Shown here: piece after piece, positions 1 to 7,532 of the stretch
Layout of the letters: each line of letters opens with the position of its first letter
Numbering within the stretch: position 1 is the first letter of the stretch
Assembly (NCBI GenBank): GCA_002403455.1
Contig: DHHV01000090.1
Coordinates: forward strand, 1,125-12,090
DNA: 10,966 nucleotides
Source: Hyphomonadaceae bacterium UBA4763
Lineage (GTDB): Bacteria > Pseudomonadota > Alphaproteobacteria > Caulobacterales > Aquidulcibacteraceae
Direction of reading: 5' to 3'
Made by a program: the position numbers and the translations under genes
The notes under the pieces: generated by a model
What the model was told of the DNA's origin: nothing
The model's input: only the letters and a program-made list of their open reading frames with translations
Database searches by the model: none

Positions 1-2063
1 AAGGCCGGGCCATCGGCCGGGCGCGCCCCCAGCTCCTCCCAGACAAACCGATTGGGCGCGCGCAAATTATAGGTGTCGTGGCGGCCTTTCAGATAAATCT
101 TGCCGCCGGCGACCGCTTTTTCCTGTTCCCCGACCGGGGCGAGCCCTTTGCTCCGCAGCATTTCCGAGCCGCCATGCAACACAATCGGCCCCAAGCTGGT
201 CAGCAGCATGCCCGCCGCGATCCGATAAGCCGCCTCGTCAACGCCATTGAGCCCATTCCAATCGGCGATCGCAAAGCGGTCGGCCAAGGTCCAATTGTCA
301 TGGATGTCGAGATAATTGACCCCTAAGGTCGTGTCGCCGCGCTCATCGTCGAAATCATTGGCGATCGCCGCCATCGCCTTGGCGCGTAGGCTGGCATTGC
401 CGCCGGCAAAGCCGCGATCGGTCGCCGGGTCCTCTAGCCGAAAGGGCGAGCCGACCAGCGCATCGCGCGTCTCATCTTGGAAAAAGCTGATCGGCGCATT
501 GTGTTTGTACCAGGACCAGCGCGGATCGGCGGCGATTCGCGGATCGGACGGCGCGATCCACGGCTCGCCATAGATGATAATGTCCGGCCCGACGGCGGCG
601 CGCAACGCCAGCAAGCTTTCCCGATCGATCTGCCCGGCCAGATCGATGCGAAAGCCGTCAATGCCGAATTCCTCGATCCAATGCTTGGCCTGGTCGATCA
701 GCCAGCGCCGCGTCATCGGCCGATCTTCGGTTTTCACTTCATTGCCGAACGGGCCGATATGGTCGCCATTCTCATCGGTGCGGTAGTAATATTCGCGGTC
801 AAGCGCGTTGAAATTGAACACATCATCGCGCCCGTCCATGTTCTCGCCGGTATGGTTGGGAACAAGATCGATGATCACGGCCATGCCGCGCTGATGGCAG
901 GCCTCCACCAAAGCGCGGAAATCGGCGCGCTCTTGGCCAAGCGCGCTGCCTTTGCGGCGATAGCGGTTTTCAACCGCAAAAGCGTGCGTCGTCCGATAGC
1001 CCCATTGGTAGTTTTCCGCGGCAACGCCCATGGCTTGCATGTCGGGATCGTCGGCGAAGGCGGCGCGCCAGTCCGCGTCCGGGTAATGCAGGAATTCTTG
1101 CACCGGCATCAAATGCAGCACATTGACCCCGAGGTCGGCGATCGCATCGAGCCCAACTTTCTCCCCGCGCGTATTGCGCAAGCCGCCTTGCGCCATGCCG
1201 GCCAAGGTTCCCTGAAGGTCGGCCGCGACGGGCAACAGATCGGCAAAGTCCTGGACGTGCACCTCATAGGCGACGACATCGGCCATGGCCGGCCGCCCTT
1301 TGGGCAACGGCATTGCCGGCCGCCCCTTCCGCCAAACCCGGCTCTTGCCCTGCGCCTCGTTCTGCACGCGCGCATATGGGTCCGAGATTTGGGTCGGGTG
1401 GGTCTCGAAAAAGCGGCTTCCAGGAGCCTTCGGCCCAAATACGCGAAAATCGTAATAGACCCCGTGCAGATCGCCGGGGACTTGCGCCTCCCAAACCCCG
1501 TCTGAATCGCGGGTCATCGCAATCCGCGCGCGCGCCGCGTCCGCCGCGTCGTCGGGCCCGTCAAAGAGGAACAGCTCGATTTTCGTTGCGCGCGGGCTGA
1601 AAACGGCAAAGCGGGTTGAGGCCCCATCCGCTGCGATTTCGGCGCCGAGCGGTTTGTCGCTCGCCAGCGTCCGAAACCAGCCGTCGAGCCGCACGCGGGG
1701 CCGCGCGCCGCTGGGGCGAAATTCAAGCCAATAGGCCTCGTCAAACCGCAGCGGCGCTGGCGGCGTCAGCAGCATATCGCCCGGATCGGGCAAAAGCGGA
1801 TCGACCGGCGCCGGCGCTATCGACGCCAGCGTCATGACTGCGCCATCGGCGCGTTCCAGGGCAAAATCGGCAAGGCTTGGCGCGGCCGCCCCCTCCAGCC
1901 ACACCCGCACAGCCCCCTCCGGCGTGATTTCAGCCCGCATCGTCTCTTGCTCTTGTGATATGGCGTCAACGCGCGGCGAACCCGCCGGGCCGCACGCCAT
2001 TGCCAAGCCCACAAATACGCTCGCCACGATCAGGCGCAGCGCGCCCCAAAAAAATCGCTTCAT
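1..2063 (-). CDS. pulA: Pullulanase-type GH13 alpha-glucan debranching enzyme, probable lipoprotein (3' end outside window)
   Basis: Reading from an ATG at 2063 to the left edge gives 687 codons without a stop. The product probably hydrolyses alpha-1,6 branches in pullulan, glycogen or starch fragments. An N-terminal hydrophobic stretch ends in GLAMAC (Cys24), a slightly degenerate lipobox, so it is likely anchored to a membrane from the periplasmic or outer side. A CBM48-like beta-sandwich lies at about residues 139-230, followed by the GH13 barrel. Visible landmarks are YQWGY near 350 (type I pullulanases usually have YNWGYDP), DLVPNH at 399-404, nucleophile Asp474 in GFRIDLAG, acid/base Glu500 in YGEPW, and Asp589 in HDN. 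All three catalytic acids are present. The ATG overlaps the stop of the upstream MscS-like gene (ATGA), so the two are probably cotranscribed and translationally coupled. Glycogen debranching enzyme or another GH13 specificity is possible, but the domain order and HDN/YGEPW context favour pullulanase. Confidence 0.88.
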   Translation of the reverse strand, partial: MKRFFWGALRLIVASVFVGLAMACGPAGSPRVDAISQEQETMRAEITPEGAVRVWLEGAAAPSLADFALERADGAVMTLASIAPAPVDPLLPDPGDMLLTPPAPLRFDEAYWLEFRPSGARPRVRLDGWFRTLASDKPLGAEIAADGASTRFAVFSPRATKIELFLFDGPDDAADAARARIAMTRDSDGVWEAQVPGDLHGVYYDFRVFGPKAPGSRFFETHPTQISDPYARVQNEAQGKSRVWRKGRPAMPLPKGRPAMADVVAYEVHVQDFADLLPVAADLQGTLAGMAQGGLRNTRGEKVGLDAIADLGVNVLHLMPVQEFLHYPDADWRAAFADDPDMQAMGVAAENYQWGYRTTHAFAVENRYRRKGSALGQERADFRALVEACHQRGMAVIIDLVPNHTGENMDGRDDVFNFNALDREYYYRTDENGDHIGPFGNEVKTEDRPMTRRWLIDQAKHWIEEFGIDGFRIDLAGQIDRESLLALRAAVGPDIIIYGEPWIAPSDPRIAADPRWSWYKHNAPISFFQDETRDALVGSPFRLEDPATDRGFAGGNASLRAKAMAAIANDFDDERGDTTLGVNYLDIHDNWTLADRFAIADWNGLNGVDEAAYRIAAGMLLTSLGPIVLHGGSEMLRSKGLAPVGEQEKAVAGGKIYLKGRHDTYNLRAPNRFVWEELGARPADGPA

Positions 2064-3409
2064 GATGATCCCAGCGCGGTAAGACGCAAATCCCGATGCG
2101 GCGTCGGTATCGTGACGCCATTGGCGCGCAAGGCCGCCTCGATCGCGCCGGTATAGACCGCATGCACGACCTGCGGACGGCGCACCGCCGCCGGCGACAA
2201 CCAAACGACCAATTCGCATTCGACGCCGATCTCGCTTAAGCCCACCACCCACATATCGGTGCGCCGATCTTCGTTATCGGGCAGCGTATGCGCGACCTTT
2301 TTGGCCGCTTCAATGATGAAGCCGCGCACGCGATCGACGTCCTCGCCATGGTTGATGCGAAACGGAATATGCTTGCGGATCGTTTCGTCGCGAAAGGTCC
2401 AATTGATCACCCGCGTCGCCACCAATTGCGCATTGGGGATCAGGATATCGAGGTTGTCGTTGGTGGTGATCAAGGTCGCCCGCAGCGACAATTCACGCAC
2501 CTCGCCGGCAATGCGCCCGCCAGTCGTCGGGCTTTCGAGCTCGATGAAATCGCCGACCCGCACCGTGCGCTCCAGCAGCAGCACAAATCCCGCCACGAAA
2601 TTGGTGAAGGCCGGCGCCATGCCAAAGCCCAGAGCGACGCCCAGCGCCCCGGTGAACAAAGTCAGCGTCGTCACGCCAACGCCAAGCACATTCAGCGCCC
2701 ACAGCCCGGCGATCGCGACGATCACCCCCCGCAACAATTGCGCCAGAATGGTCTGCACCGACGGGGTCAGCGCGGTCGAGGCGCGAATGCGCGCCTCCAA
2801 CAACCGCGACAGCGCTGTTGCGCCCCAAATAAACGCCGCAGTGATAAAAATCGCTCGCAACAGGCCCAGCAGCGTTACTTGCGTTTCGCCGAGCCGAAAC
2901 AAGGCGACGCCGTTCAACAGCTCGACGGTCGGGGTCCACAGCTCGACAATATGCAAGGCCGCGATGATAAAAGCTGAAAAGGCGAAAAAGCGCGCCAGGA
3001 TCGGATTATCGACGATCGCGCTAACGAGCCGGACGCCCAGCCAAACGGCGACCAGAATGGCGCTGATCCGCAAAATGTCGTCGCGCTGGCCGGCGGCCTC
3101 CATCAGGCTCGCGGCGATGGCAAGGCCGAGCCCAATCAGGATCGGGCGCACTTGCTCGCGCAGCAAGCGCAAGCCCCGCGTGACGATGTGATCGGCATTT
3201 CGCCCGGCCGCCAGCCGCCGCAGCCCGCGCGTTATTGGTCCGGCAATGACCAATGCGATCACGATGACGGCCAACAGCGCGCTTGCCTGCACCAATCCGT
3301 TCGGCGACGAAAACTGCGAGACAAAGCCGTCGAGGGCATTTTGCGCCCGCGCCAGCGCCGCTTGCAGCACTTCCTGCAGCGACATGTCGCTTGGCGCTTG
3401 CACCCGCAT
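2060..3409 (-). CDS. MscS-family mechanosensitive ion channel (449 aa)
   Basis: This is an inner-membrane channel that probably opens under membrane tension to release solutes after hypo-osmotic shock. The N-terminal 280 residues hold about six or seven hydrophobic segments. The last is the Gly/Ala-rich pore helix FTGALGVALGFGMAPAFTNF at about 253-272, running into RVGDFIEL near 286. The MscS beta-domain follows (about 284-345) with the family pattern GEVRELSLRATLITTNDN and IPN. A soluble alpha/beta C-terminal domain runs to about residue 440. It is longer than E. coli MscS (286 aa) because of extra N-terminal membrane helices, as in many paralogues. The ATG at 3409 has only a weak purine-rich sequence upstream; a second in-frame Met at codon 9 is possible but has no better site. 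The stop overlaps the pullulanase start, so it is the first gene of a two-gene unit. Confidence 0.92.
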   Translation of the reverse strand: MRVQAPSDMSLQEVLQAALARAQNALDGFVSQFSSPNGLVQASALLAVIVIALVIAGPITRGLRRLAAGRNADHIVTRGLRLLREQVRPILIGLGLAIAASLMEAAGQRDDILRISAILVAVWLGVRLVSAIVDNPILARFFAFSAFIIAALHIVELWTPTVELLNGVALFRLGETQVTLLGLLRAIFITAAFIWGATALSRLLEARIRASTALTPSVQTILAQLLRGVIVAIAGLWALNVLGVGVTTLTLFTGALGVALGFGMAPAFTNFVAGFVLLLERTVRVGDFIELESPTTGGRIAGEVRELSLRATLITTNDNLDILIPNAQLVATRVINWTFRDETIRKHIPFRINHGEDVDRVRGFIIEAAKKVAHTLPDNEDRRTDMWVVGLSEIGVECELVVWLSPAAVRRPQVVHAVYTGAIEAALRANGVTIPTPHRDLRLTALGSS

Positions 3410-3446
3410 CTCGGATCGCCCCGCTTATGGCGCTTGGAACCTATTT

Positions 3447-3470
3447 GCCCCAAGCCGCTATCTTTGGGGC
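3447..3470. repeat. Perfect 7-bp inverted repeat upstream of the mscS-like gene
   Basis: The arms GCCCCAA (3447-3453) and TTGGGGC (3464-3470) are exact reverse complements with a 10-base spacer. The repeat lies 38-61 bases upstream of the mscS-like ATG. It could be a 5' leader hairpin or a regulator-binding site; there is no T-run on either side, so it is not an intrinsic terminator. Confidence 0.5.
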
Positions 3471-3486
3471 GGAAAATCGCACGGGA

Positions 3487-3492
3487 TGTCAA
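3487..3492 (-). promoter_or_regulatory. Candidate -35 element for the mscS-pulA unit
   Basis: The minus strand reads TTGACA, the exact sigma-70 -35 consensus, about 80 bases upstream of the mscS-like start. No good -10 hexamer sits 16-18 bases downstream (the expected position reads CCCCAA, inside the inverted repeat at 3447-3470). The call is therefore weak. Confidence 0.25.
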
Positions 3493-3707
3493 GTATGCGG
3501 GCGACTGCCCAGAAGCGCCGCCTTGTTACGATTTCATCTGATCGTCACGGTTCAACGCCATTTGCTGGTACTCTGCCAAGTCGGTGCGGAGGCATGGTTG
3601 CGAGCAACGCCTGTTCATGTCGCCCAAGATTCCGAATATGAACAAAACCGAATAAACTAGCGCGCTGAACGAGGCGAAAACCCATTAGCCATGATCGATG
3701 ATCGCGG

Positions 3708-3736
3708 TTGACGAACCGGCTCGCGCTCGCGCACAA
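3708..3736 (+). promoter_or_regulatory. Candidate promoter of the riboswitch-btuB transcript
   Basis: TTGACG at 3708-3713 resembles a sigma-70 -35 box. A poor -10 match lies 17-18 bases downstream (about 3731-3737, GCACAAG). The position would start transcription at or just before the first stem of the riboswitch, which is the main reason for proposing it. The hexamer match alone is not strong. Confidence 0.3.
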
Positions 3737-3740
3737 GGCG

Positions 3741-3902
3741 CGCAGATGGTCCCAAATCTTTGGGTGAAAAGGGAACCCGGTGCGAAACCGGGGCTGTGCC
3801 CGCAACTGTAAGCCGGGAGCCGGCGGCCACATAGCCACTGAAGGCGACTTCGGGAAGGCGGCCGCCAGCAAAGATCGGTGAGTCAGGAGACCTGCCATCG
3901 CG
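3741..3902 (+). ncRNA. Cobalamin (adenosylcobalamin) riboswitch
   Basis: A cis-acting RNA that binds a B12 form and controls the downstream receptor. The B12 box AGTCAGGAGACCTGCC is perfect at 3881-3896. The conserved core GCCCGCAACTGTAAGC is at 3798-3813. The junction GAAAAGGGAA is at 3766-3775, followed by the CCCGGTGCGAAACCGGG hairpin. The closing stem P1 can be drawn between 3741-3749 and 3895-3902 (CGC/GCG plus GATGG/CCATC with one bulged A). A small P2-like hairpin lies at 3751-3764. It precedes a BtuB-like receptor on the same strand, the classic arrangement, so B12 binding is expected to repress expression. A possible P13-type hairpin (CGCTTG 3908-3913 with CAAGCG 3935-3940) follows; I could not verify its kissing contact with the aptamer. 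Confidence 0.96.
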
Positions 3903-4086
3903 TCGTTCGCTTGGGGGCCGGGTCCAGCCCTTTGCAAGCGGGAAAGCGATGGGGCGCGTCCCCACCATTTCCTTCGAGACGACTCCAGACCGCTTGCCGT
4001 TGGCGGCGCCGCGCATGATGCGCGCGCGCTTCTGTCGGCTGGCGCAATTTGCGGCGCGAAAGCGCTCAACAATGGAGCGAAAGTCG
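3903..4086 (+). promoter_or_regulatory. Leader / expression platform between riboswitch and btuB start
   Basis: The 184-base leader after the aptamer has no intrinsic terminator with a T-run, so control is probably at translation. Close to the start codon two mutually exclusive hairpins can be drawn. One is GCGC-GAAA-GCGC at 4054-4065, extendable outward with a bulge to 4049-4069. The other is CGCTC (4063-4067) with GAGCG (4075-4079), which would pair most of the Shine-Dalgarno sequence. This is what an anti-sequester/sequester pair would look like. The frame is open back to an ATG at 3949, but the peptide from there does not resemble a signal sequence. Confidence 0.45.
4074..4077 (+). promoter_or_regulatory. 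btuB: Ribosome-binding site that fixes the btuB start
   Basis: GGAG at 4074-4077 lies 9 bases before the ATG at 4087. That ATG also begins exactly at a typical signal peptide, which favours it over the in-frame ATGs at 3949 and 4072. Confidence 0.7.
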
Positions 4087-5937
4087 ATGTATCAACAGCA
4101 AAAACCCTCTCTTTTGGCGTTGGCGGCAGTGCTCGCGGCGCCTTTATGGCCGGCTTATGCGCAAGAAGCGCGCGAGCCTGATCTTCTCCAAGAGGTCGTC
4201 ATCGTGCGCGGCGATCGGTTTGACACCCCACTTGACCAGGTCGGCCGCGCCGTCAGCGTGATCACCGCCGCCGAGATCGAGGAGCGCCAACAGCGTTTTG
4301 TGTTTGACGCCTTGTCGGCGGTTCCCGGCGTGCAAGTCATCCGGTCGGGCAGCTTTGGCGCGCTGGCGAGCGTGTCGATCCGGGGCCTGCCGAGCGCACA
4401 GACCCTTGTCGTGCAAGACGGGATCGTGCTGAACAACCCCTCAACCTTCGCCAACAGCTTCAACTTCGCCAATTTCGACACGAGCGATGTGGCGCAAATC
4501 GAAGTTTTGCGCGGCGCTCAATCGACGCTTTATGGGTCGGACGCGATTGGCGGCGTCATTAACATCTTGACCAAGGACGGGCGCGAGGGCGCCGAAATCG
4601 ACGCCTTCGTCGAAGGCGGCTCGTTTGGTCTGTTTCGCGGTGCGGTCAGCCTGCTTGGCGGCACAGAGCAAGTCTCGGGCCGGCTGACGGTGAGCGGGGT
4701 GCGCACGCGCGGCTTTTCCACCGCCGAAGGGTCCAATGGCAATGTCGAAGATGACGGCTTTGAGAACATCACCTTGTCCTCGAAAGCGCGCCTGAAAGCC
4801 AATCAGAACCTCGATTTTGAATTCATCGGCCGCTACCAGGACAGCGAAGCCGAATTTGACGGCTTTTCCTTCCCCGAAGGCCCGGTCGATGGCGATGAGA
4901 TCGCGCAAAACCAGGAATTGGCGCTGGCCGGCAATGCTTTGCTGACGGCGTTTGGCGAGGCGTTCTCAAACCGCTTTAGCGTGCAATATCTGCGCAATGA
5001 TCAGCTCAATCTGACCGACGCCGCCGCCTCGTTCGACGCGCTCGGGACACGGATCGCCATTGAAAACCAGGCGCGGATCCAGCCGATCGACCAGCTCGAT
5101 ATCGTCCTCGGGGCCGAATATGACCGGCAAAACTCGACCGTTGCGATCGGCTTTGGCGGCAATCAGCAGATCGACACCATTAGCGGTTTTGGCCTGATCC
5201 AGGCGCGGCCGTTGCCGGGCGTGATTTTGAACGCAGGGGTGCGCCATGACGCAAGCTCGGATTTTACCGACGAGACGACGTTCAGCGTCTCCGCCGTGAT
5301 CGAACCGCCGGTGATCGGCGGGCGCATTCGCGGCGCGTTCTCGGAAGGCTTTCGCGCCCCCTCGGCCGGCGAATTGAGCTTTAACTCTGACCTTTTCCCG
5401 GAATTCAGCAATGGCTTTGATATTGGCTATGAGCGCGGATTTTTTGCAGACGCGGCGACCTTGTCGGTGACCTATTTCAACCAGGACATCGATGATCTGA
5501 TCGCGTTTGATCTGGCCGCCTTTACCTTCGTCAATGTCCAGGAATTCTCCGCCCAAGGCGTGGAGGTCGCGCTGGATGTTGATTTTGGCGAGCGCTTTTC
5601 GTTCCGCGGGGCCTATGCCTTTGTCGATGCCGTGAATGTGTCGACGACGCTCGCGGCCGGCAATCAGCCCGATCATCGCTTGAATGTGGAACTGGCGGCG
5701 CGACCGAGCAAACGGTTGTCGTTGTCGGTCGGGATCACCTATAATGGGCGCGAATTTGCCGGCGGAACGACGCTCGACGCCTTTACCTTGCTGACCTTGC
5801 GCGCTGCTTATCAGCTCACCGAGCGGTTTGAGCTATTTGCGCGCATCGACAACGCTACCGACGCTGAATTCCAGGACAATCTTGGGTTCGGCACCGCGCC
5901 GATCTCGGCCTTTGGCGGGGTGCGAGCGCGGTTATAG
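4087..5937 (+). CDS. btuB: BtuB-like TonB-dependent cobalamin receptor (616 aa from the chosen start)
   Basis: An outer-membrane gated beta-barrel that probably imports vitamin B12 using TonB energy. From ATG 4087 the protein begins with a signal peptide, with likely cleavage after AYA (residue 25), then a TonB-box-like EVVIV near residue 37. The plug domain shows VSVITAAEIEERQ, DALSAVPGVQV, VSIRGLPSAQTLVVQDG and the hallmark IEVLRGAQSTLYGSDAIGG. The remainder is beta-barrel with alternating polar/hydrophobic strands, including FSEGFRAPSAGEL. Length matches E. coli BtuB (614 aa). It ends in VRARL rather than the usual terminal Phe/Trp, a small oddity. An upstream in-frame ATG (3949) would add 46 residues with no signal character; ATG 4072 would add five. 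The cobalamin riboswitch directly upstream strongly supports B12 or another corrinoid as substrate; without it only 'TonB receptor' could be claimed. No other B12 genes are in the window. Confidence 0.93.
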   Translation: MYQQQKPSLLALAAVLAAPLWPAYAQEAREPDLLQEVVIVRGDRFDTPLDQVGRAVSVITAAEIEERQQRFVFDALSAVPGVQVIRSGSFGALASVSIRGLPSAQTLVVQDGIVLNNPSTFANSFNFANFDTSDVAQIEVLRGAQSTLYGSDAIGGVINILTKDGREGAEIDAFVEGGSFGLFRGAVSLLGGTEQVSGRLTVSGVRTRGFSTAEGSNGNVEDDGFENITLSSKARLKANQNLDFEFIGRYQDSEAEFDGFSFPEGPVDGDEIAQNQELALAGNALLTAFGEAFSNRFSVQYLRNDQLNLTDAAASFDALGTRIAIENQARIQPIDQLDIVLGAEYDRQNSTVAIGFGGNQQIDTISGFGLIQARPLPGVILNAGVRHDASSDFTDETTFSVSAVIEPPVIGGRIRGAFSEGFRAPSAGELSFNSDLFPEFSNGFDIGYERGFFADAATLSVTYFNQDIDDLIAFDLAAFTFVNVQEFSAQGVEVALDVDFGERFSFRGAYAFVDAVNVSTTLAAGNQPDHRLNVELAARPSKRLSLSVGITYNGREFAGGTTLDAFTLLTLRAAYQLTERFELFARIDNATDAEFQDNLGFGTAPISAFGGVRARL

Positions 5938-5948
5938 GATCGGGTCTT

Positions 5949-5974
5949 GCGCCGCGCGGTGGCGCGCGCGGCGC
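5949..5974. terminator. GC hairpin between convergent genes, possible bidirectional terminator
   Basis: Perfect 9-bp arms GCGCCGCGC (5949-5957) and GCGCGGCGC (5966-5974) enclose an 8-base loop. It starts 12 bases after the btuB stop and ends 19 bases beyond the stop of the convergent gene. Position suits transcription termination from both sides, but neither side has a T-run, so a classical intrinsic terminator is not shown. Confidence 0.45.
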
Positions 5975-5993
5975 GGACGTCCGCCCCAATTCC

Positions 5994-7532
5994 TCACCCA
6001 TCCTGGCCCTCCATCAATTTCTTGATCAGCTCGTCGGGCGACAGAACGCGCGGCGGGGGCGGCGCGGGCTCGGCGGCGCCTTTGCGCGGGCGGCGCACCA
6101 GCATGCGCGGCGGCGGCGGGCGCAGCACGGGCCGCGTCGGATCGTGGAACGGATTGGGGTCAAACTGGCTCTGAAAGGCTGGGTCGGTGCGATAATCAGG
6201 CAGCCGCGCCAGCACCGGCGCATCGCCCGCCACTTGCAGCAACATTTCGCTCGGATCGAGGTCGAGCAGCTTTTCGGCCGGGTGAAAGCCGACAATGCCG
6301 GCCATGCTGGTCGCCGCCAGCATGGTGTTGGCGCCAAAACATTGCACGGTCCGACAATTATTGACCATGGTCTGCCAATCATTGGGATAGAGATTGTGCA
6401 ATTGGCTGGGGTCTTGCCAAAAGCTCCAGGTCTGCAGACCATAACCCCGCATCAGCGTGACGGCGCGCCGCAAGGGGGCAAAGGTTCCCAATTGGGCGGC
6501 TTCGTCCAACAAAAACAGCGTCGAGCGCGGCGGCCGGGCATTGCGCCGCGTGATCAGCGTCATCAGCGTATGCACCCACAGCCGCAACAGCCGGCCATGG
6601 CTGTCCAGCATATGCGGCGGCAACACGAGATAGATCGACAACGGATCGCCGCGCGTCACCGCGTCGAGGTCAAAGCCGGTCGAGGCGAGGCTCGCCGTGA
6701 TCGCATCGCCGCGGGCGATCTCGACCATGGATTGCGAAAACGACAAAATGCCGCCCAGAGTGGTGATTGCGCCGATGCGCAACATCTGGCCGATCCGCGC
6801 CGCTTCTGGATGCCGAGAACGCTCGAGCGCCGCTAGCACGGTGCCAGACGGCGCGCTGCGATCAGCGCCGCCGGGCCGCTCCATGGCTTGCGCGATTTGG
6901 GCGACTTCGCCGACGGCTTGGGAGATCAGCGCGCGCACCGTGCCAAGATGGCGTTGCTCAGGGGGCAAATCGGTAATAACGTGCAACAATACGCCGAGCA
7001 CCATGGTTGCGCCACGCTCTTGCCAATATTCGCCATCGGTCGTGCTGCGGCCGCGATGCGGGTCGCTGAGATTGGCGATCAACGCCATCGCGTCATCGAC
7101 GACATTGGGGCTGCTGGGGTCGAGCGCGTCGAGCGGGTTAAGCGACGTGGCGGGCAAGCCCGTTATCCCGATCGGGTCGATGATGGCGACCTGCTGGCCC
7201 ATTTCGCGGCGGCGACGGGCGGTGATGACGGCGTTCTCGCCCTTCGGGTCGATGACGATCACCGGTCCGGCAAAACGCAGCAAGGCCGGCACGATGCAGC
7301 CAATACCTTTGCCCGCCCCGGTTGGCGCGATGGTCAGCAAATGCCCCTCATGCTCCATCAGGATCGGATCGATATAGCCCGTCGCCGGGGTCAATGCCGG
7401 GTCGCCGAACGAAAAGCCAAAAGGCTGGCGGCGATGTTCGAGTTCGAGCGACCAGCCGACCAAAAGGCCCTCTCCGGCGAGGCTGCCCGGCATTTCAAGC
7501 CGCGTCGTCAACGGCGTCATCTCAAAATTCAT
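5994..7532 (-). CDS. VirD4/TraG-family coupling-protein-like ATPase without membrane anchor (512 aa)
   Basis: Members of this family are hexameric ATPases that pass DNA or protein substrates to a type IV secretion channel. Seen here: Walker A-like APTGAGKG at 69-76 (Lys75), the family motif DPKGEN at 95-100, Walker B FLLDEAAQLG at 340-349 (Asp343, Glu344), and downstream blocks typical of TraG/VirD4 (GYGLQTWSFWQDPSQL, 364-379). The C-terminus is a Pro/Arg-rich tail (about 465-496). VirD4 proteins normally start with two transmembrane helices; here the first 65 residues show none, and the ATPase core begins at once, so it is probably cytosolic or recruited by a partner. The start at 7532 has GGAG 10 bases upstream and overlaps the preceding gene by 11 bases. 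No relaxase, VirB genes or integrase are in view, so its substrate and channel are unknown. Confidence 0.85.
   Translation of the reverse strand: MNFEMTPLTTRLEMPGSLAGEGLLVGWSLELEHRRQPFGFSFGDPALTPATGYIDPILMEHEGHLLTIAPTGAGKGIGCIVPALLRFAGPVIVIDPKGENAVITARRRREMGQQVAIIDPIGITGLPATSLNPLDALDPSSPNVVDDAMALIANLSDPHRGRSTTDGEYWQERGATMVLGVLLHVITDLPPEQRHLGTVRALISQAVGEVAQIAQAMERPGGADRSAPSGTVLAALERSRHPEAARIGQMLRIGAITTLGGILSFSQSMVEIARGDAITASLASTGFDLDAVTRGDPLSIYLVLPPHMLDSHGRLLRLWVHTLMTLITRRNARPPRSTLFLLDEAAQLGTFAPLRRAVTLMRGYGLQTWSFWQDPSQLHNLYPNDWQTMVNNCRTVQCFGANTMLAATSMAGIVGFHPAEKLLDLDPSEMLLQVAGDAPVLARLPDYRTDPAFQSQFDPNPFHDPTRPVLRPPPPRMLVRRPRKGAAEPAPPPPRVLSPDELIKKLMEGQDG

Larger units (their letters stand above)
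3410..3740. other. Divergent intergenic region between the mscS-like gene and the riboswitch
   Basis: I see no convincing gene here; the reading frames crossing it have no recognisable protein content. It should hold the promoters of both divergent units. Noted inside are a hairpin at 3447-3470, a TTGACA hexamer on the minus strand at 3487-3492, and a TTGACG hexamer on the plus strand at 3708-3713. Base composition is more mixed (AT-rich patches around 3625-3660) than in the flanking genes, as expected of non-coding DNA. Confidence 0.6.

Noticed and set aside
477..1505. Long plus-strand open frame (342 codons) opposite the pullulanase
   Set aside because: It is antisense to a gene with all GH13 catalytic motifs; its translation has no recognisable domain. 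GC-rich codon bias on the opposite strand explains it.
2259..3191. Plus-strand open frames of 310 and 229 codons opposite the mscS-like gene
   Set aside because: Low-complexity Ser/Arg/Gln-rich translations, antisense to a clear membrane channel gene.
3697..3740. Possible tRNA-like T-arm (GGTTCGTCAACC on the minus strand)
   Set aside because: No acceptor stem, anticodon arm or CCA-compatible end can be built around it.
3908..3940. Hairpin after the riboswitch as an intrinsic terminator
   Set aside because: The stem CGCTTG/CAAGCG is followed by GGAAAGCG, not a T-run; a P13-type role is more likely.
4966..5676. Minus-strand open frame of 236 codons inside btuB
   Set aside because: Antisense shadow of a well-supported TonB receptor; no recognisable domains.
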